Shown piece by piece: positions 33,742-42,607 of a stretch of 64,000 nt of DNA. The notes under the pieces are model-generated. The model was not told the origin of the DNA and made no database searches. It was given only the letters and a program-made list of their open reading frames with translations. Source of the stretch: JASHPR01 sp963815375 (GTDB taxonomy: Bacteria; Actinomycetota; Actinomycetes; Streptosporangiales; Streptosporangiaceae); NCBI GenBank assembly GCA_963815375.1, contig CAWFGX010000001.1, forward strand, positions 1,736,001-1,800,000, read 5' to 3'. Every line of letters starts with the position of its first letter. Within the stretch, counting starts at the first letter, position 1. The translations under genes were made by a program, and so were the position numbers.

Positions 33742-34286
33742 CCAGCGGCCCGGCAAGTCCCGGGCGGCCTGCTGGCCCGGCCGACCCCAGCGGGCTCGCC
33801 GATTCCGCGCAGTCCGGCGGCCCTCTGACACATGTCGACGCAGCTGGCCACGCCCGCATGGTCGACGTGTCAGCCAAGGAGGTGACGGCCCGGGCGGCGA
33901 CGGCGTCCGGCCGGGTGCTGCTCTCCCCGGCCGCCGTGGCGGCGCTTCGCGAGGGCACCGTACCTAAGGGCGACGCCCTCGCCGTCGCGCGGATCGCCGG
34001 GATCCAGGGAGCCAAGCGCACCCCTGACCTCATCCCGCTGTGCCACCCGATCGGGCTGCACTCGGTCAGCGTCGACCTCGAGGTCCTCGACGACGGCGTG
34101 CGGATCAGCGCGACCGCGCGAACCGCCGACCGGACCGGTGTGGAGATGGAAGCCCTGACCGCCGTCTCGGTGGGCGCGCTGGCCCTGATCGACATGATCA
34201 AGGCGGTCGACCCGGCCGCGGTGATCAGCGACGTCAGGGTGGAGGAGAAGACGGGCGGCAAGACCGGCCACTGGCGCCGGCCATGA
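33738..34286 (+). CDS. moaC: Cyclic pyranopterin monophosphate synthase
   Basis: MoaC forms cyclic pyranopterin in molybdenum-cofactor synthesis with MoaA. Motifs: LTHVDAAGHARMVDVSAKEVTARAA, KGDALAVARIAGIQGAKRT, IPLCHPIGLHSVSVDL (catalytic His region), TARTADRTGVEMEALTAVSVGALALIDMIKA and the terminal VEEKTGGKTGHW. The first 30 residues are a poorly conserved P/G-rich extension. It overlaps the end of moeA by 4 bp and the start of mog by 4 bp (ATGA), showing tight coupling. Confidence 0.95.
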   Translation: MTSGPASPGRPAGPADPSGLADSAQSGGPLTHVDAAGHARMVDVSAKEVTARAATASGRVLLSPAAVAALREGTVPKGDALAVARIAGIQGAKRTPDLIPLCHPIGLHSVSVDLEVLDDGVRISATARTADRTGVEMEALTAVSVGALALIDMIKAVDPAAVISDVRVEEKTGGKTGHWRRP

Positions 34287-34768
34287 TCAGGGCACTGGCG
34301 ATCACGGTGTCGAACCGGGCCGCGGCCGGGATCTACGACGACCGCTCCGGGCCGGTCCTGGTCGAACTCCTGCGGAAGGCAGGCTGTGAGACCGACGGGC
34401 CGCAGGTGATCCCGGACGGCACGCCGGTGGAGCGGGCGCTGCGGGATGCGGTCAGCGCAGGTTACGACGTTGTGGTCACGACCGGCGGAACCGGGCTGAC
34501 ACCCGGCGACCTGACGCCCGAGATGACCAGGAGGGTAGTGGACCGGGAGATACCTGGCATCGCCGACGCAATCCGGCGGCAAGGCGAGGCAGCCGGTGTT
34601 CCGGCAGCCGTGCTGTCCCGGGGCCTGGCCGGCCTGGCCGGGCAGACTCTTGTCGTCAACCTTCCCGGGTCGGCAGGGGGTGTACGGGACGGCATGGCAG
34701 TGCTGGCCGCCATCCTCGGGCATGCCGTCGATCAAGCCCGGGGCGGTGATCATCCGCGGGCAGGGTAA
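34283..34768 (+). CDS. mog: Molybdopterin adenylyltransferase (MogA/MoaB type)
   Basis: The protein has 161 residues with ALAITVSNRAAAGIYDDRSGPVLVELL at the start, VVVTTGGTGLTPGDLTPEMTRRVVDREIPGIADAIR in the core (TGGTG is the molybdopterin/ATP loop) and LVVNLPGSAGGVRDGMAVL. It activates molybdopterin with AMP before metal insertion by MoeA. The ATG at 34283 overlaps the moaC stop. Whether it is the MogA or MoaB subtype cannot be decided. Confidence 0.9.
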   Translation: MIRALAITVSNRAAAGIYDDRSGPVLVELLRKAGCETDGPQVIPDGTPVERALRDAVSAGYDVVVTTGGTGLTPGDLTPEMTRRVVDREIPGIADAIRRQGEAAGVPAAVLSRGLAGLAGQTLVVNLPGSAGGVRDGMAVLAAILGHAVDQARGGDHPRAG

Positions 34769-34854
34769 GGCGCAAATCCGGCCAACGACACATCCGGCAA
34801 CTATCAGCGGCTTGCCGAATGGCGAAGGCGGCGTGAGCTGGGGATGATGGTTGC

Positions 34855-35499
34855 GTGGGACGCATTCGTGGCTGGCGGGTCACACTGACTGAGCCGGACC
34901 TACTGGAGCGGCCAGTCGGCCTGCGGCCGGTCCGGCCGAAAGACGCCGCAATCTGGCGCGAGACCAGAGTGCGGAACGCGGCCTGGCTCCGGCCCTGGGA
35001 ACCCACGAACCCAGAGACACCGCTCTACCGGACCAGCCTGAGCCCGTACGTTTCGATGGCGCGGACCATGCGCAAAGAGGCGCGGCAAGGCCTGACCGTG
35101 CCCTGGGTGGTCACCTACGGCGGGCAGTTTGCCGGGCAGCTCACCGTCGGCAGCATCGTCTGGGGATCGGCGAGGTCCGCTCAGGTGGGCTACTGGATCG
35201 ACGAGGCCTTCGCGGGCCGTGGCGTGACGCCTACGGCGCTGGCCATGGCTGTGGATCACTGTTTCTTTGTCATTGGCCTGCACCGGCTTGAGGCAACCAT
35301 CCGGCCGGAGAACAACGCCAGCCGGCGGGTGGTGGAGAAGCTGGGGTTCCGCGAAGAGGGCCTTCGACGCCGGAGCCTGCACATCGACGGAGCCTGGCGC
35401 GACCACCTGTGTTACGCGCTGACCGCCGAGGACGCTGCGGGCGGCCTGATGCCCCGCTGGCGCCGCGCGCTGTCCGCCTCCAGGTCAGGAACCGGCTAA
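34855..35499 (+). CDS. GNAT N-acetyltransferase (RimJ-like)
   Basis: The N-terminus WRVTLTEPDLLERPVGLRPVRPKDAAIWRETRVRNAAWLRPWE is the form found in the actinobacterial galU-glp-moaC neighbourhood. The CoA-binding region is VGYWIDEAFAGRGVTPTALAMAVDHCF and the end is RPENNASRRVVEKLGFREEGLRRR. The family includes ribosomal protein acetylases; the substrate here is unknown. The GTG start is at 34855. Confidence 0.88.
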   Translation: MGRIRGWRVTLTEPDLLERPVGLRPVRPKDAAIWRETRVRNAAWLRPWEPTNPETPLYRTSLSPYVSMARTMRKEARQGLTVPWVVTYGGQFAGQLTVGSIVWGSARSAQVGYWIDEAFAGRGVTPTALAMAVDHCFFVIGLHRLEATIRPENNASRRVVEKLGFREEGLRRRSLHIDGAWRDHLCYALTAEDAAGGLMPRWRRALSASRSGTG

Positions 35500-35505
35500 G
35501 ACTTC

Positions 35506-36027
35506 CTAGGCGCGCTTCGCGCGGGCCAGGCGGGTGCACAGGTAGACGATCAGCACGACGAGCACTACAGCGATCGTTCCTGGCACCACTGTGCCGGCCC
35601 AGTCGAAGCCTGAACCCGAGATGGAGGCCTGGGAGACCTGCACGCCCTGGCGGGCCGCCATTTGCTGCATGAACTCGCGCTGCTGGAGGGTGGCGCTACT
35701 GTCCAGGGCGGCACCTGCAGCGGCGAGCGTGTAGCCGGTGACGGCCAGGGCGCATACGCCGATGACGAGCCGCATTGCGACGAGGCGCTGGGCTCGCTCC
35801 ATCGTGGTGCCTGCCGCAGGGGCCTGCTCTACTGGCAGGTCGGCGAGCAGGGTGGTGAGTTCTTTGCCGGTGCGGGCGCCCAGGGCCTGCCCGGATCGCT
35901 CGTCGAATTCGTCGGCTGTGATCCGGCCGGCCTGGAAGGCCTCGCTCAGCTCAGAGAGCGCCCGGTCGCGGTCGGCGTCGGACACACGCAGGTCACCGGG
36001 CGGATAGTTCCAGCCAGCTCTCTCCAT
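35506..36027 (-). CDS. DUF1707 membrane protein
   Basis: The DUF1707 domain occupies residues about 10-65 (LRVSDADRDRALSELSEAFQAGRITADEFDERSGQAL). A hydrophobic helix lies at about 80-105 and a second at the C-terminus (IAVVLVVLIVYLCTRL), with an extracytoplasmic loop between. DUF1707 has unknown function and is common in actinobacteria. AGGAGCGCG precedes the ATG at 36027. The gene points towards the GNAT gene, with 6 bp between stops. The 306-bp gap to sepX (36028-36333) holds no other gene. Confidence 0.85.
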   Translation of the reverse strand: MERAGWNYPPGDLRVSDADRDRALSELSEAFQAGRITADEFDERSGQALGARTGKELTTLLADLPVEQAPAAGTTMERAQRLVAMRLVIGVCALAVTGYTLAAAGAALDSSATLQQREFMQQMAARQGVQVSQASISGSGFDWAGTVVPGTIAVVLVVLIVYLCTRLARAKRA

Positions 36028-36333
36028 AATTCGCGCTCCTTGCCAGACAATTCGAGCGTAACACCTGCCAGAAGATCCCTGGCAAGGCGTAGAGCACCGG
36101 CCCGCGAGGCGTGGGACTGCGCGCTGGTGACCCGACCGGGCCAACCCCAGACCCGGTTGCCCGGAACCCCCGCAGTCACGGCCAGGCACTCGATCTCGCG
36201 ACACACCGGGCCGAATGCTGTTCAAAGCGGACCAGGCCATTTACGGTGCGTGACGTGACCATGCGCGTTGCTGCCTCGTGCCCGGGCCTCGGTGCCAGGC
36301 TGCCTGACCCTCGGTGCGTGCGGGGGTAAGCCG

Positions 36334-37170
36334 GTGAGCAGCGCCATTCTCCTTGCCGCGATCGTCGCGATCTGGGCGTGCGCGCTGGTCCCCCGCTGGG
36401 TTCGGCGGGCGCACGAGAGCGCACCGGAGCAGCAGACGCAGGAAGACTTCGAGACAGAGCAGGAAGACTTCGAGACAGAGGAGGTCTACCCGGAAGACAG
36501 CCCGCCCGGGACATACGAGGCCTACGCGGCCGAGCAGACCTACCAGGCGGAGGACAGCGAGACCCGGATCACTTACCAGGCAGAGGCCAGCTACTACGTA
36601 GAGGTCACCGAGACCGCGGAGGTCGCTGAGACCGCGCAGGCCACGGAGCCGTCCGAGCCTGTGGCTCGCTCAGTTCCCGCCAGCGACCCCATGCGCGCCC
36701 GGCCCGCCGCTCGCCAGCCGGGCGGCCGCCCAGCGCGGCCATCCCCCGCTGCCGATCCAGCTGGCCGCCCCCGCGTGCTCCGGGCACGGCGCCGGACGCT
36801 GACCCTGCTGATCACGCTTCTCACCGCGACCGTAGGCGCCCGCGTTCTGGGCCTCGCCCACTCGTGGGTCATCATCCCCCCAGCCGTCATGCTCGGCATG
36901 TATCTGTTCGTGCTGCGCGCCGCCGTCCACGCCGACGCCGAGAACGCCACGAGGCGCGCCGCGGCTCAAGCCCGTGCCGTGGCCCGATCCCAGGCGGCCG
37001 CCGCCGCCCGTGCCGCCGAAGCAGCACGCCAGCGTGCCCGCGAGGCGGCCCAGGCTCCGATGCCGCAGCCGACCGCCGAGGTCATCGACATCTCCGCCCG
37101 CACGGCGCAAGCAGGCGACCAGCTGTACGACCAGTACGAGGACGCCACCGCCCGCGCCATAGGCGACTGA
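36334..37170 (+). CDS. sepX: Two-pass divisome membrane protein SepX/GlpR
   Basis: The N-terminal helix SSAILLAAIVAIWACALVPRWVRR and a later helix pair (LTLLITLLTATVGARVLGL, WVIIPPAVMLGMYLFVLRAA) match the layout of SepX in Streptomyces and the Glp receptor in corynebacteria. Between them is an acidic Glu/Thr/Tyr-rich cytoplasmic segment of about 70 residues with repeats (EDFETEQEDFETEE). The end is an Ala/Arg-rich coiled coil (RRAAAQARAVARSQAAAAAR). SepX stabilises FtsZ rings. The position downstream of galU-glp supports the call. The GTG at 36334 puts the first helix at the N-terminus. Confidence 0.78.
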   Translation: MSSAILLAAIVAIWACALVPRWVRRAHESAPEQQTQEDFETEQEDFETEEVYPEDSPPGTYEAYAAEQTYQAEDSETRITYQAEASYYVEVTETAEVAETAQATEPSEPVARSVPASDPMRARPAARQPGGRPARPSPAADPAGRPRVLRARRRTLTLLITLLTATVGARVLGLAHSWVIIPPAVMLGMYLFVLRAAVHADAENATRRAAAQARAVARSQAAAAARAAEAARQRAREAAQAPMPQPTAEVIDISARTAQAGDQLYDQYEDATARAIGD

Positions 37171-37310
37171 CCAGATTGACCGGTAAGCCGGCGACCGCTC
37201 CCCCGACCGGCTCGCAAGCCACCCAACGCCCGAACCGGATCCCAGGCCGGGCCGCCTCGGTCGCCGGGAGCGGGCGGGTGCCCGTGTTTGCTAGGCTGAC
37301 TGGCGTTCTT

Positions 37311-37384
37311 GGGGCTGTAGCGCAGTCCGGTAGCGCACCTCGTTCGCATCGAGGGGGTCAGGGGTTCAAATCCCCTCAGCTCCA
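37311..37384 (+). tRNA. tRNA-Ala (anticodon CGC)
   Basis: Acceptor GGGGCTG/CAGCTCC, D-arm GCGC...GCGC, anticodon arm CCTCG-TTCGCAT-CGAGG (anticodon CGC), T-arm AGGGG-TTCAAAT-CCCCT. Discriminator A, no encoded CCA. A terminator follows. Unlike the tRNA-Arg, no repeat of its 3' end is seen nearby. Confidence 0.93.
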
Positions 37385-37394
37385 CGCAGGTCAG

Positions 37395-37426
37395 AGCCCG
37401 GTCCAGATCCTGGAACCGGGCTTTTT
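37395..37426 (+). terminator. Intrinsic terminator of tRNA-Ala
   Basis: AGCCCGGTCC pairs with GGAACCGGGCT around a short loop (one bulge) and is followed by TTTTT, a classical Rho-independent terminator. Confidence 0.9.
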
Positions 37427-37527
37427 GATCTTCGTACAACAGTGACGTACAGCAACGCTGCGCCAGTGTCATAGCCGATCCAGCTGAATCGCTCCAAGAT
37501 CCCACAAGGAGTACGGAGCGCGGCCGG

Positions 37528-37773
37528 TTGCAACGCGACTGGATAGTCTTCTCGGCCGAGTGCAGCGACCAGGCCAAGGAGGCGCTCGCGAAAGCCACCG
37601 TGCTGCTGGCTCGGGATACTTCCGGTCGACCGCCAGACACCGAACTCGCTAACGCCTGGGCTGCGCTAGCCCAGGGATGGGCCACCCTCTCGCACGCTGA
37701 GGCAGCCCGAAGCATTGCGGCTGCCGCGTTCGCAGTTGACCAGAGCGGTGTCAGCACCTTCCCGACGGTGTAA
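37528..37773 (+). CDS. Small hypothetical protein
   Basis: Eighty-one residues with a TTG start. AAGGAGTACGGAG lies upstream but rather far. The protein is helical and soluble (CSDQAKEALAKATVLLARD, ELANAWAALAQGWATLSHAEA). There is no family match. It could be a real small gene after the tRNA terminator or a chance frame. Confidence 0.35.
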   Translation: MQRDWIVFSAECSDQAKEALAKATVLLARDTSGRPPDTELANAWAALAQGWATLSHAEAARSIAAAAFAVDQSGVSTFPTV

Positions 37774-37878
37774 CTCGACCCGCAGACCCGATGCCTGCCT
37801 GAGCCGGATCCGGCACTGGCGACCGCACACGCTGTGCGCCCGGCGTGATTTCGTCGTGCTGCGGGGCAGTAGACGTCC

Positions 37879-38100
37879 GTGATCACCAGGACGCCACGCT
37901 GGCATACAACCGCTAGTCTCTGGCAGGCATGGATCGTCGGCAGTGCCTTCGTTTCGGTCGGCCTGATCTTACTGATGCTGGCATTCACGACGGGTTCTGA
38001 CTGGCTGGTCGGCGGGGCATTCTCGTGCCTCGGGTTTTCCGTCGCGTGGATCGCGACGGCGGTCGGGCTATCGCGCCGCCGCAGAGCCAGCCGCTCTTGA
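37879..38100 (+). CDS. Small two-helix membrane protein
   Basis: The 73 residues contain two hydrophobic helices (WIVGSAFVSVGLILLMLAF and WLVGGAFSCLGFSVAWIATAVGL) and a basic end (SRRRRASRS). The GTG start has no strong ribosome site. I do not recognise the family. Confidence 0.42.
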   Translation: MITRTPRWHTTASLWQAWIVGSAFVSVGLILLMLAFTTGSDWLVGGAFSCLGFSVAWIATAVGLSRRRRASRS

Positions 38101-38281
38101 GCCGCGTCACCTGTGCCTAGCCTCATCTGATGTGCCGGGTCACCGCCTCGCTACCTCTGCCCCAATACCTCTGCCCCAAAGTGCCTAGCCTCACTTGAGC
38201 CTTGACGGATCGGCTTCAGTTGATCCTTTCCACGCCCTAAACGTTTTGCCGGCCGGTGACCAGCCAGGAGACACTCGGCGC

Positions 38282-38770
38282 ATGGCTGCTTGGATGGATC
38301 AAGGTCTTACTCCCGCACTGCTGCGTTGTGGGATCGTTCTGCGCGTTCAGGAGGATGGATGTCAGATTCTCCGGGCCGGGCAGGTTTCTTCCGCTGACTT
38401 CGCGAAATCCTTCCCTTCGCCGCGGACAGAGAGAGTGTCGCCTGGCCATCTGGTAGCCATCGCGGCTGCGGCGGACGGCGCTGAGGCGGTGGTCTGGCGG
38501 TGGTATGACGCCGTCGTGCTGGGTGAGGAAACTGGCCTTGTCCGGCTCTGGGAGCCAGCACACGGCGAAGTTACTGCGCAGCCCCGCCGCGCCGGGCAGC
38601 ATCGACAGCCTGGAACTCGGGCCTATTTGTCCGCCGGGCTGCCTGGCGCCGATTGGTGGGTTGCCGGCACTGCCGTGGTGAAGGCGGAGGACGCCGACGT
38701 GGAGCTGGATGAGGTCGAACGTTTCTGCACCGAACATGGTCTGTGGCCAGGCTTGGCATCAGCACCGTAG
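38282..38770 (+). CDS. Hypothetical protein
   Basis: The protein has about 162 residues with an even, protein-like composition. It contains SPGHLVAIAAAADGAEAVVWRWYDAVVLG, VRLWEPAHGEV, AYLSAGLPGADWWVAGTAVV and VELDEVERFCTEHGLWP. No membrane segment or catalytic motif is seen. An in-frame start at 38195 would add 29 residues of weak quality. Confidence 0.55.
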   Translation: MAAWMDQGLTPALLRCGIVLRVQEDGCQILRAGQVSSADFAKSFPSPRTERVSPGHLVAIAAAADGAEAVVWRWYDAVVLGEETGLVRLWEPAHGEVTAQPRRAGQHRQPGTRAYLSAGLPGADWWVAGTAVVKAEDADVELDEVERFCTEHGLWPGLASAP

Positions 38771-38789
38771 CCGGGCAGGACCCCGGCTA

Positions 38790-38945
38790 GCTGCCATGGG
38801 CCGGATCGGCGCTTGGCGGCGTAGGCCTTGTATCGGTGGATCTCGCGCGTTGTAGTCCGCGGCGCGGTGCCCACGGTCACGCCATCAATCTCGATCGCGA
38901 AGGTCTGGCCGGAGGCGGTGACGGTGACGATCTTGCGGGCGTGGA
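38790..38945 (-). pseudogene. C-terminal relic of a transposase (IS481-like)
   Basis: The minus-strand frame reads IHARKIVTVTASGQTFAIEIDG and then VGTAPRTTTREIHRYKAYAAK. This resembles the beta-rich C-terminal extension of IS481-type transposases (R-TTT-x-V-x-R-x-K pattern). No catalytic DDE part is left. It abuts the end of the NUDIX gene. Confidence 0.45.
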
Positions 38946-38950
38946 TTTTG

Positions 38951-39412
38951 CTACTGCCAGCCCAGTGCCTGGCATGCGGTGACGAAACTGGCAGCCAGTT
39001 CGCTCGGGCGGCAGCTGTGGCAGGCTTCTGCGTAGCTGACCCATTCGAATCTGTCGTGTTCGGCGCCGTCGACCGTCACCGTCATGCCCCACGGAACTTC
39101 CAGCGCGAACACGGCCCAGTCGGTGTCGTTAGTGACAACTGGGCGAGGTTCAGCCCGGATACCGGTCTCCTCCTGCAGTTCCCTGGCCGCGCACGCGGCC
39201 AGGTCCTCGCCTGGCTTGCGGGAGCCGGTCGGAGGCGTCCACGCCCAGTCACCCGCCCAGTCCGGACCGTGATGACCGCGGTGCAGCAGCACGTACCGCC
39301 AGCCTTCGGGGCTTTGAGCTGCGACGACAACTGTCGCCCCGTGCGGTCGCTCGCGGCTAACCGGCTCACCGTCCCAGGTGGTGAACTCCTGCGGGCCACC
39401 GAAATCAGCCAT
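38951..39412 (-). CDS. NUDIX hydrolase
   Basis: The complete NUDIX box GSRKPGEDLAACAARELQEETGI (Gx5Ex7REUxEExGU) is at about residues 63-85. PHGATVVVAAQ and WRYVLLHRG precede it; DRFEWVSYAEA follows. Single-domain members hydrolyse nucleoside diphosphates linked to another group. There is no clue to the substrate. The ATG at 39412 gives 153 residues. Gap 39413-39985 contains only the endonuclease relic below. Confidence 0.88.
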   Translation of the reverse strand: MADFGGPQEFTTWDGEPVSRERPHGATVVVAAQSPEGWRYVLLHRGHHGPDWAGDWAWTPPTGSRKPGEDLAACAARELQEETGIRAEPRPVVTNDTDWAVFALEVPWGMTVTVDGAEHDRFEWVSYAEACHSCRPSELAASFVTACQALGWQ

Positions 39413-39666
39413 GCCTCATCATCGCTCGGCAGCCGTATCCGGCGCCAGCTATGCCCAGCGCATCGATGTGGCATTCGCGATGTCGCCGCGACCTGATACA
39501 GCTGTCCAGTCACCAGAGGCCGACCCCATGAAAGTGGCGTGCCTTGACGCTCAACTGTCAAAGAAGGGGTCGTGACCGGCGGCGGCCGATACAGGACGTC
39601 ATTCCGGAGGCTAAGCGCACTGGCTTGAGCGGAACCGACTCCCCCGGTCAGGTATTGACCGCTTAA

Positions 39667-39804
39667 AGGCGCGCGTCGTTTGCGTACGTGCCCGAAATAA
39701 TCGACTACTTCATCATCGTGGCCAGCAACGACGGCCTGTATCTGGTCCCTTTCGACGTAAACATTCAGGCCCTTGGGCTTGGTGTTGCGGTGGGTGATCG
39801 CTGA
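39667..39804 (+). pseudogene. Fragment resembling a PD-(D/E)XK group-I-intron-type endonuclease
   Basis: Following a stop codon the frame reads FAYVPEIIDYFIIVASNDG and then LYLVPFDV. The Y-x-x-x-I-D-x-F-x-I-V-x-x-x-D-x-x-Y-L-V-P pattern is that of the last strands of PDDEXK endonucleases annotated as group-I-intron associated. No catalytic part precedes it. This is a weak assignment from a short segment. Confidence 0.35.
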
Positions 39805-39985
39805 TTACGGTTTGGCGACGGGCACGGTGTTGCTGCGGTGGCTGTACGTGGTTTCGGGATGATTGCGGGCTGTGAGCGATGTGCGCCGGAGGAGCCGCTT
39901 ATTAGCACAGCGGGTGGCCCGGCAAGTGCGACCCCTGCATCCCGTGTAGGGCGCGGTCGCTGACGAAGGCAGCCGGAACCTATGG

Positions 39986-40387
39986 CTACCGGATTGGGCG
40001 GCGATCAGGGGTGTCGAAGGACTGCCTGGCCTGCTCGACCTTGGGCAGGTTGGCCGTCGCCCACGTGGCCAGGTTCGCGAACAGCGGCCCGAGGCTCTGC
40101 CCCAGCTCGCTGATCTCATACTCGACCCGGGGCGGGATCTCGGGATAGTAGGTCCGGGTGACCAGGCCGTCACGTTCCAGTTGCCTGAGCCGCTGGGTCA
40201 GTACCTTAGGCGTGATCGTGCCGATCAGGCGCTCGAGGCCGACGAACCGCTGCCGGCCGAACTCGTTGAGCGTCCACAGGATCGGCGTCGTCCAGCGGCT
40301 GAAGACGATGTCGACGACTGGGCTGATCGGGCAGGCCTGCTCCGCGTCCGGGTGCGGTGCGGTGTGCTGGGTCGCTGCGGTTCCCAT
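39986..40387 (-). CDS. HxlR-family transcriptional regulator
   Basis: This 133-residue winged-helix protein contains ACPISPVVDIVFSRWTTPILWTLNE, RFVGLERLIGTITPKVLTQRLRQLERDGLVTR (recognition helix) and YYPEIPPRVEYEISELGQSL (wing). The Cys in QACPIS is the redox-sensitive position used by some members. It is divergent from the MFS transporter gene, with a tandem operator between them, so it most likely controls that transporter. Confidence 0.9.
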   Translation of the reverse strand: MGTAATQHTAPHPDAEQACPISPVVDIVFSRWTTPILWTLNEFGRQRFVGLERLIGTITPKVLTQRLRQLERDGLVTRTYYPEIPPRVEYEISELGQSLGPLFANLATWATANLPKVEQARQSFDTPDRRPIR

Positions 40388-40398
40388 CGAGCCCCCTG

Positions 40399-40432
40399 AG
40401 GTAGCTACTTTCCTCTAGGTACCTACTATACC
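40399..40432. promoter_or_regulatory. Tandem operator between the HxlR and MFS genes
   Basis: AGGTAGCTACTTTCC (40399) and AGGTACCTACTATACC (40417) are similar units with 18-bp spacing. Each includes GGTA(G/C)CTACT, and GTAGCTAC and GGTACC are palindromic. Short paired sites beside a winged-helix gene are typical of HxlR operators. Confidence 0.75.
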
Positions 40433-40568
40433 TGCGATGTTAGCGTGACCCGAATCCGCGCCGATGACCGCGCGCCGGATCGGCGATGCTGCCCCGATGG
40501 CGCGCGGTCTGCCCATTCCCGGGCCACGTGGAGACCGAACGATCGCCGATCTCTGGGAGTTGCAGCGC

Positions 40569-42053
40569 ATGTCCATGTCAGACTCGACCGTCAGCCATTC
40601 GGCGACAGCCGAGACGCCCGCACGGGGAGTCCGCAGCCAGGGCCTCGTCCTAGCGTTCCTGTGCATCGCCGGTTTCATGACGTTCCTCGACGTGTCGATC
40701 GTCAATGTCTCGCTGCCGACGATCGAGCGGGAACTCAAGATCACCGACCCGACCCTGCAGTACGTCGTCACGACCTACGGGACGGTACTCGGCGGGTGCC
40801 TGCTGCTCGGCGGCCGACTCGCCGATAGCTTCGGGCGCCGCCGGATCCTGCAGGCCGGCCTGATCCTCTTCGCGCTGGCCTCGCTTACGGCGGGCCTGTC
40901 GCAGGATGTCGTCCTGCTGGTCATCGCCCGCGGCCTGCAGGGCCTGGGCGCGGCCTTCATCGCCCCAGCGGCTCTTAGCCTGCTTGCGAACACCTTCCCC
41001 CAGGGTCCAGCCCGCACCCGCGCGCTCGGCGTCTGGGGCGGCATCAGCGGCGTGGCCTCCGTGTTTGGAGTCATGCTTGGCGGTCTGCTCACGGAAGGGC
41101 CAGGGTGGCGCTGGATCTTCTACATCAACGTGCCGATCGGCCTGGCGGCGGCCGCGCTCGCGCCAGTCGTCGTGCCGGAGAGCCAGGACTGGACGCAACG
41201 CAGGAGCTTCGACGTGGCCGGAGCTGCCGCCCTCACGGTCGGCCTGGTCCTGCTGATCTTCTCGCTGGGCCAGGTCGTCAGCTGGCACTGGGGCTCGGTC
41301 AAGACCGCCGGCGCCCTGGTCGGCGTGGTCATCCTGCTGTCCGCCTTCGTAATAGTCGAGCAGCGCAGCAGGACGCCGCTGATCCCGCTGTCCACCTTCA
41401 AGCAGAAGGTGCTGCGCAACGCGAACCTCACCGCCGTGTTCATGCTCGGATGCCTGGTGACGCTGTTCTTCTTCGCCAGCCTGTACATGCAGCAGGTACT
41501 GGGCTATTCGCCGGTCAGGACCGGCCTGGCCTACCTGCCGATCGCCGTCATCGTGTCGGTCGGCGCGGGGGTATCCCAGGGGCTGGTCAGGAAGGTAGCG
41601 GCCAAGCCGGTGCTCATCGTCGGCCTTGTCCTGGCCGCCATCGGGATGGTGCTGCTGTGGCGGCTGCCTGTCCACGCCAGTTACCCGGCTGACATCCTTC
41701 CGGCGTTCCTTATCGGCGGGCTCGGGCTAGGCATGGCCTTCGTGCCGATTCAGGTCGCGGCGTTCGCCGGGGTCGACAAGGCAAACTCAGGCCTGGCCGC
41801 CGGCCTCATCAACACCAGCCAGGAGGCTGGCGGAGCGCTCGGCGTGGCTATCGCCGCCGGCGTCGCCTTCAGCCGGATCCCTGCCCTGACCGCCTGGGCT
41901 GGCAGCAATCCTGTCCGCATCGCGCAGGCGCGAGCTGATGTTTTCCACGAGGCATTCCTCATCGGAGCGGCCTTCGCGGCGCTCGGCGTGCTCGTCGCGC
42001 TGACGCTGCCCATGATGAGGGCCTCCGAGCAGGCCGCTACTCCGGTCGGCTAG
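40569..42053 (+). CDS. MFS drug exporter, DHA2 (EmrB/QacA) type with 14 helices
   Basis: The protein has 494 residues and about 14 hydrophobic helices. Motif D1 is LDVSIVNVSLPTIE, motif A is GGRLADSFGRRRIL and motif B is IARGLQGLGAAFIAPAALSLL; motif C lies in GVWGGISGVASVFGVMLGGLLT. Proton-coupled export of cationic or hydrophobic drugs is the usual role. The ATG at 40569 has GGGAG upstream; a longer frame from 40464 is not MFS-like. It is divergent from the HxlR gene. Confidence 0.92.
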   Translation: MSMSDSTVSHSATAETPARGVRSQGLVLAFLCIAGFMTFLDVSIVNVSLPTIERELKITDPTLQYVVTTYGTVLGGCLLLGGRLADSFGRRRILQAGLILFALASLTAGLSQDVVLLVIARGLQGLGAAFIAPAALSLLANTFPQGPARTRALGVWGGISGVASVFGVMLGGLLTEGPGWRWIFYINVPIGLAAAALAPVVVPESQDWTQRRSFDVAGAAALTVGLVLLIFSLGQVVSWHWGSVKTAGALVGVVILLSAFVIVEQRSRTPLIPLSTFKQKVLRNANLTAVFMLGCLVTLFFFASLYMQQVLGYSPVRTGLAYLPIAVIVSVGAGVSQGLVRKVAAKPVLIVGLVLAAIGMVLLWRLPVHASYPADILPAFLIGGLGLGMAFVPIQVAAFAGVDKANSGLAAGLINTSQEAGGALGVAIAAGVAFSRIPALTAWAGSNPVRIAQARADVFHEAFLIGAAFAALGVLVALTLPMMRASEQAATPVG

Positions 42054-42238
42054 AGACGGCCCTGCCATTGTCGCCCCGGCCAGCCTCCACCGAGGAGTTC
42101 CTCGCCACAAATGCGCTGGCAACGCTGACGACCTGCCGCCCGAACCGGTCCCAGATCGCCGCTTCGCCGGTTTCGGCGTCTACTAACGGGATCAGCAACG
42201 GACGGTCGGGCCATTCCGCCAGCAGATCCGCGTGATGC
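42037..42238 (-). pseudogene. Fragment resembling a patatin-like phospholipase
   Basis: The frame reads DLLAEWPDRPLLIPLVDAET, then WDRFGRQVVSVASAF. The W-x-x-RPL-I-x-x-VDA-TGE-x-x-x-WDR pattern occurs in patatin-like proteins just before their GVPL-x-x-AVAAS segment. The Ser elbow and catalytic Asp are absent. The left end overlaps the MFS stop; the right end meets the IS66 fragment. Confidence 0.35.
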
Positions 42239-42240
42239 GC

Positions 42241-42607
42241 TGATCCGGGGGCCGGCGGCCGGATCGCGGCGCAGGCGGCGGAGATCGCCGGGCAGGCGAA
42301 GCGGATCGCGGCGCTGGAGTCGGCGGTCGCTGACCTGCGGGAGCAGCTGGCCGCAGCGGAGCGCGCGGGGTCGCGCAACAGCGGGAACTCCTCGATGCCG
42401 CCGTCGGCCGATGACCTGCCCGGGCGGAAGCCGCCCGGGAGGCAGCGGCGGGCCGCGGGCCGGGCGGAGGGGAAGAAGCGCAGGCGGGGAAGCAGCCGGG
42501 CAGCCCGGGCGCGGCGATGCGCTGGGAGGAGCCGGACCGGACTGAGGACCACTACCCCGAGGGTGCCTGCGCGTGCGGCCGGGACCTGGCGGACGCCGCT
42601 GACCTGG
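42241..42607 (+). pseudogene. IS66-family transposase, N-terminal fragment with a frameshift
   Basis: A coiled coil (RIAALESAVADLREQLAAAER) is followed by RNSGNSSMPPSADDLPGRKPPG, the typical IS66 start. The zinc-finger region DHYPEGACACGRDLADAADLG is in another frame, needing one restored base near 42484-42491. The sequence ends at 42607 without the catalytic part. Downstream, 42608-42846 has no gene. Confidence 0.75.
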
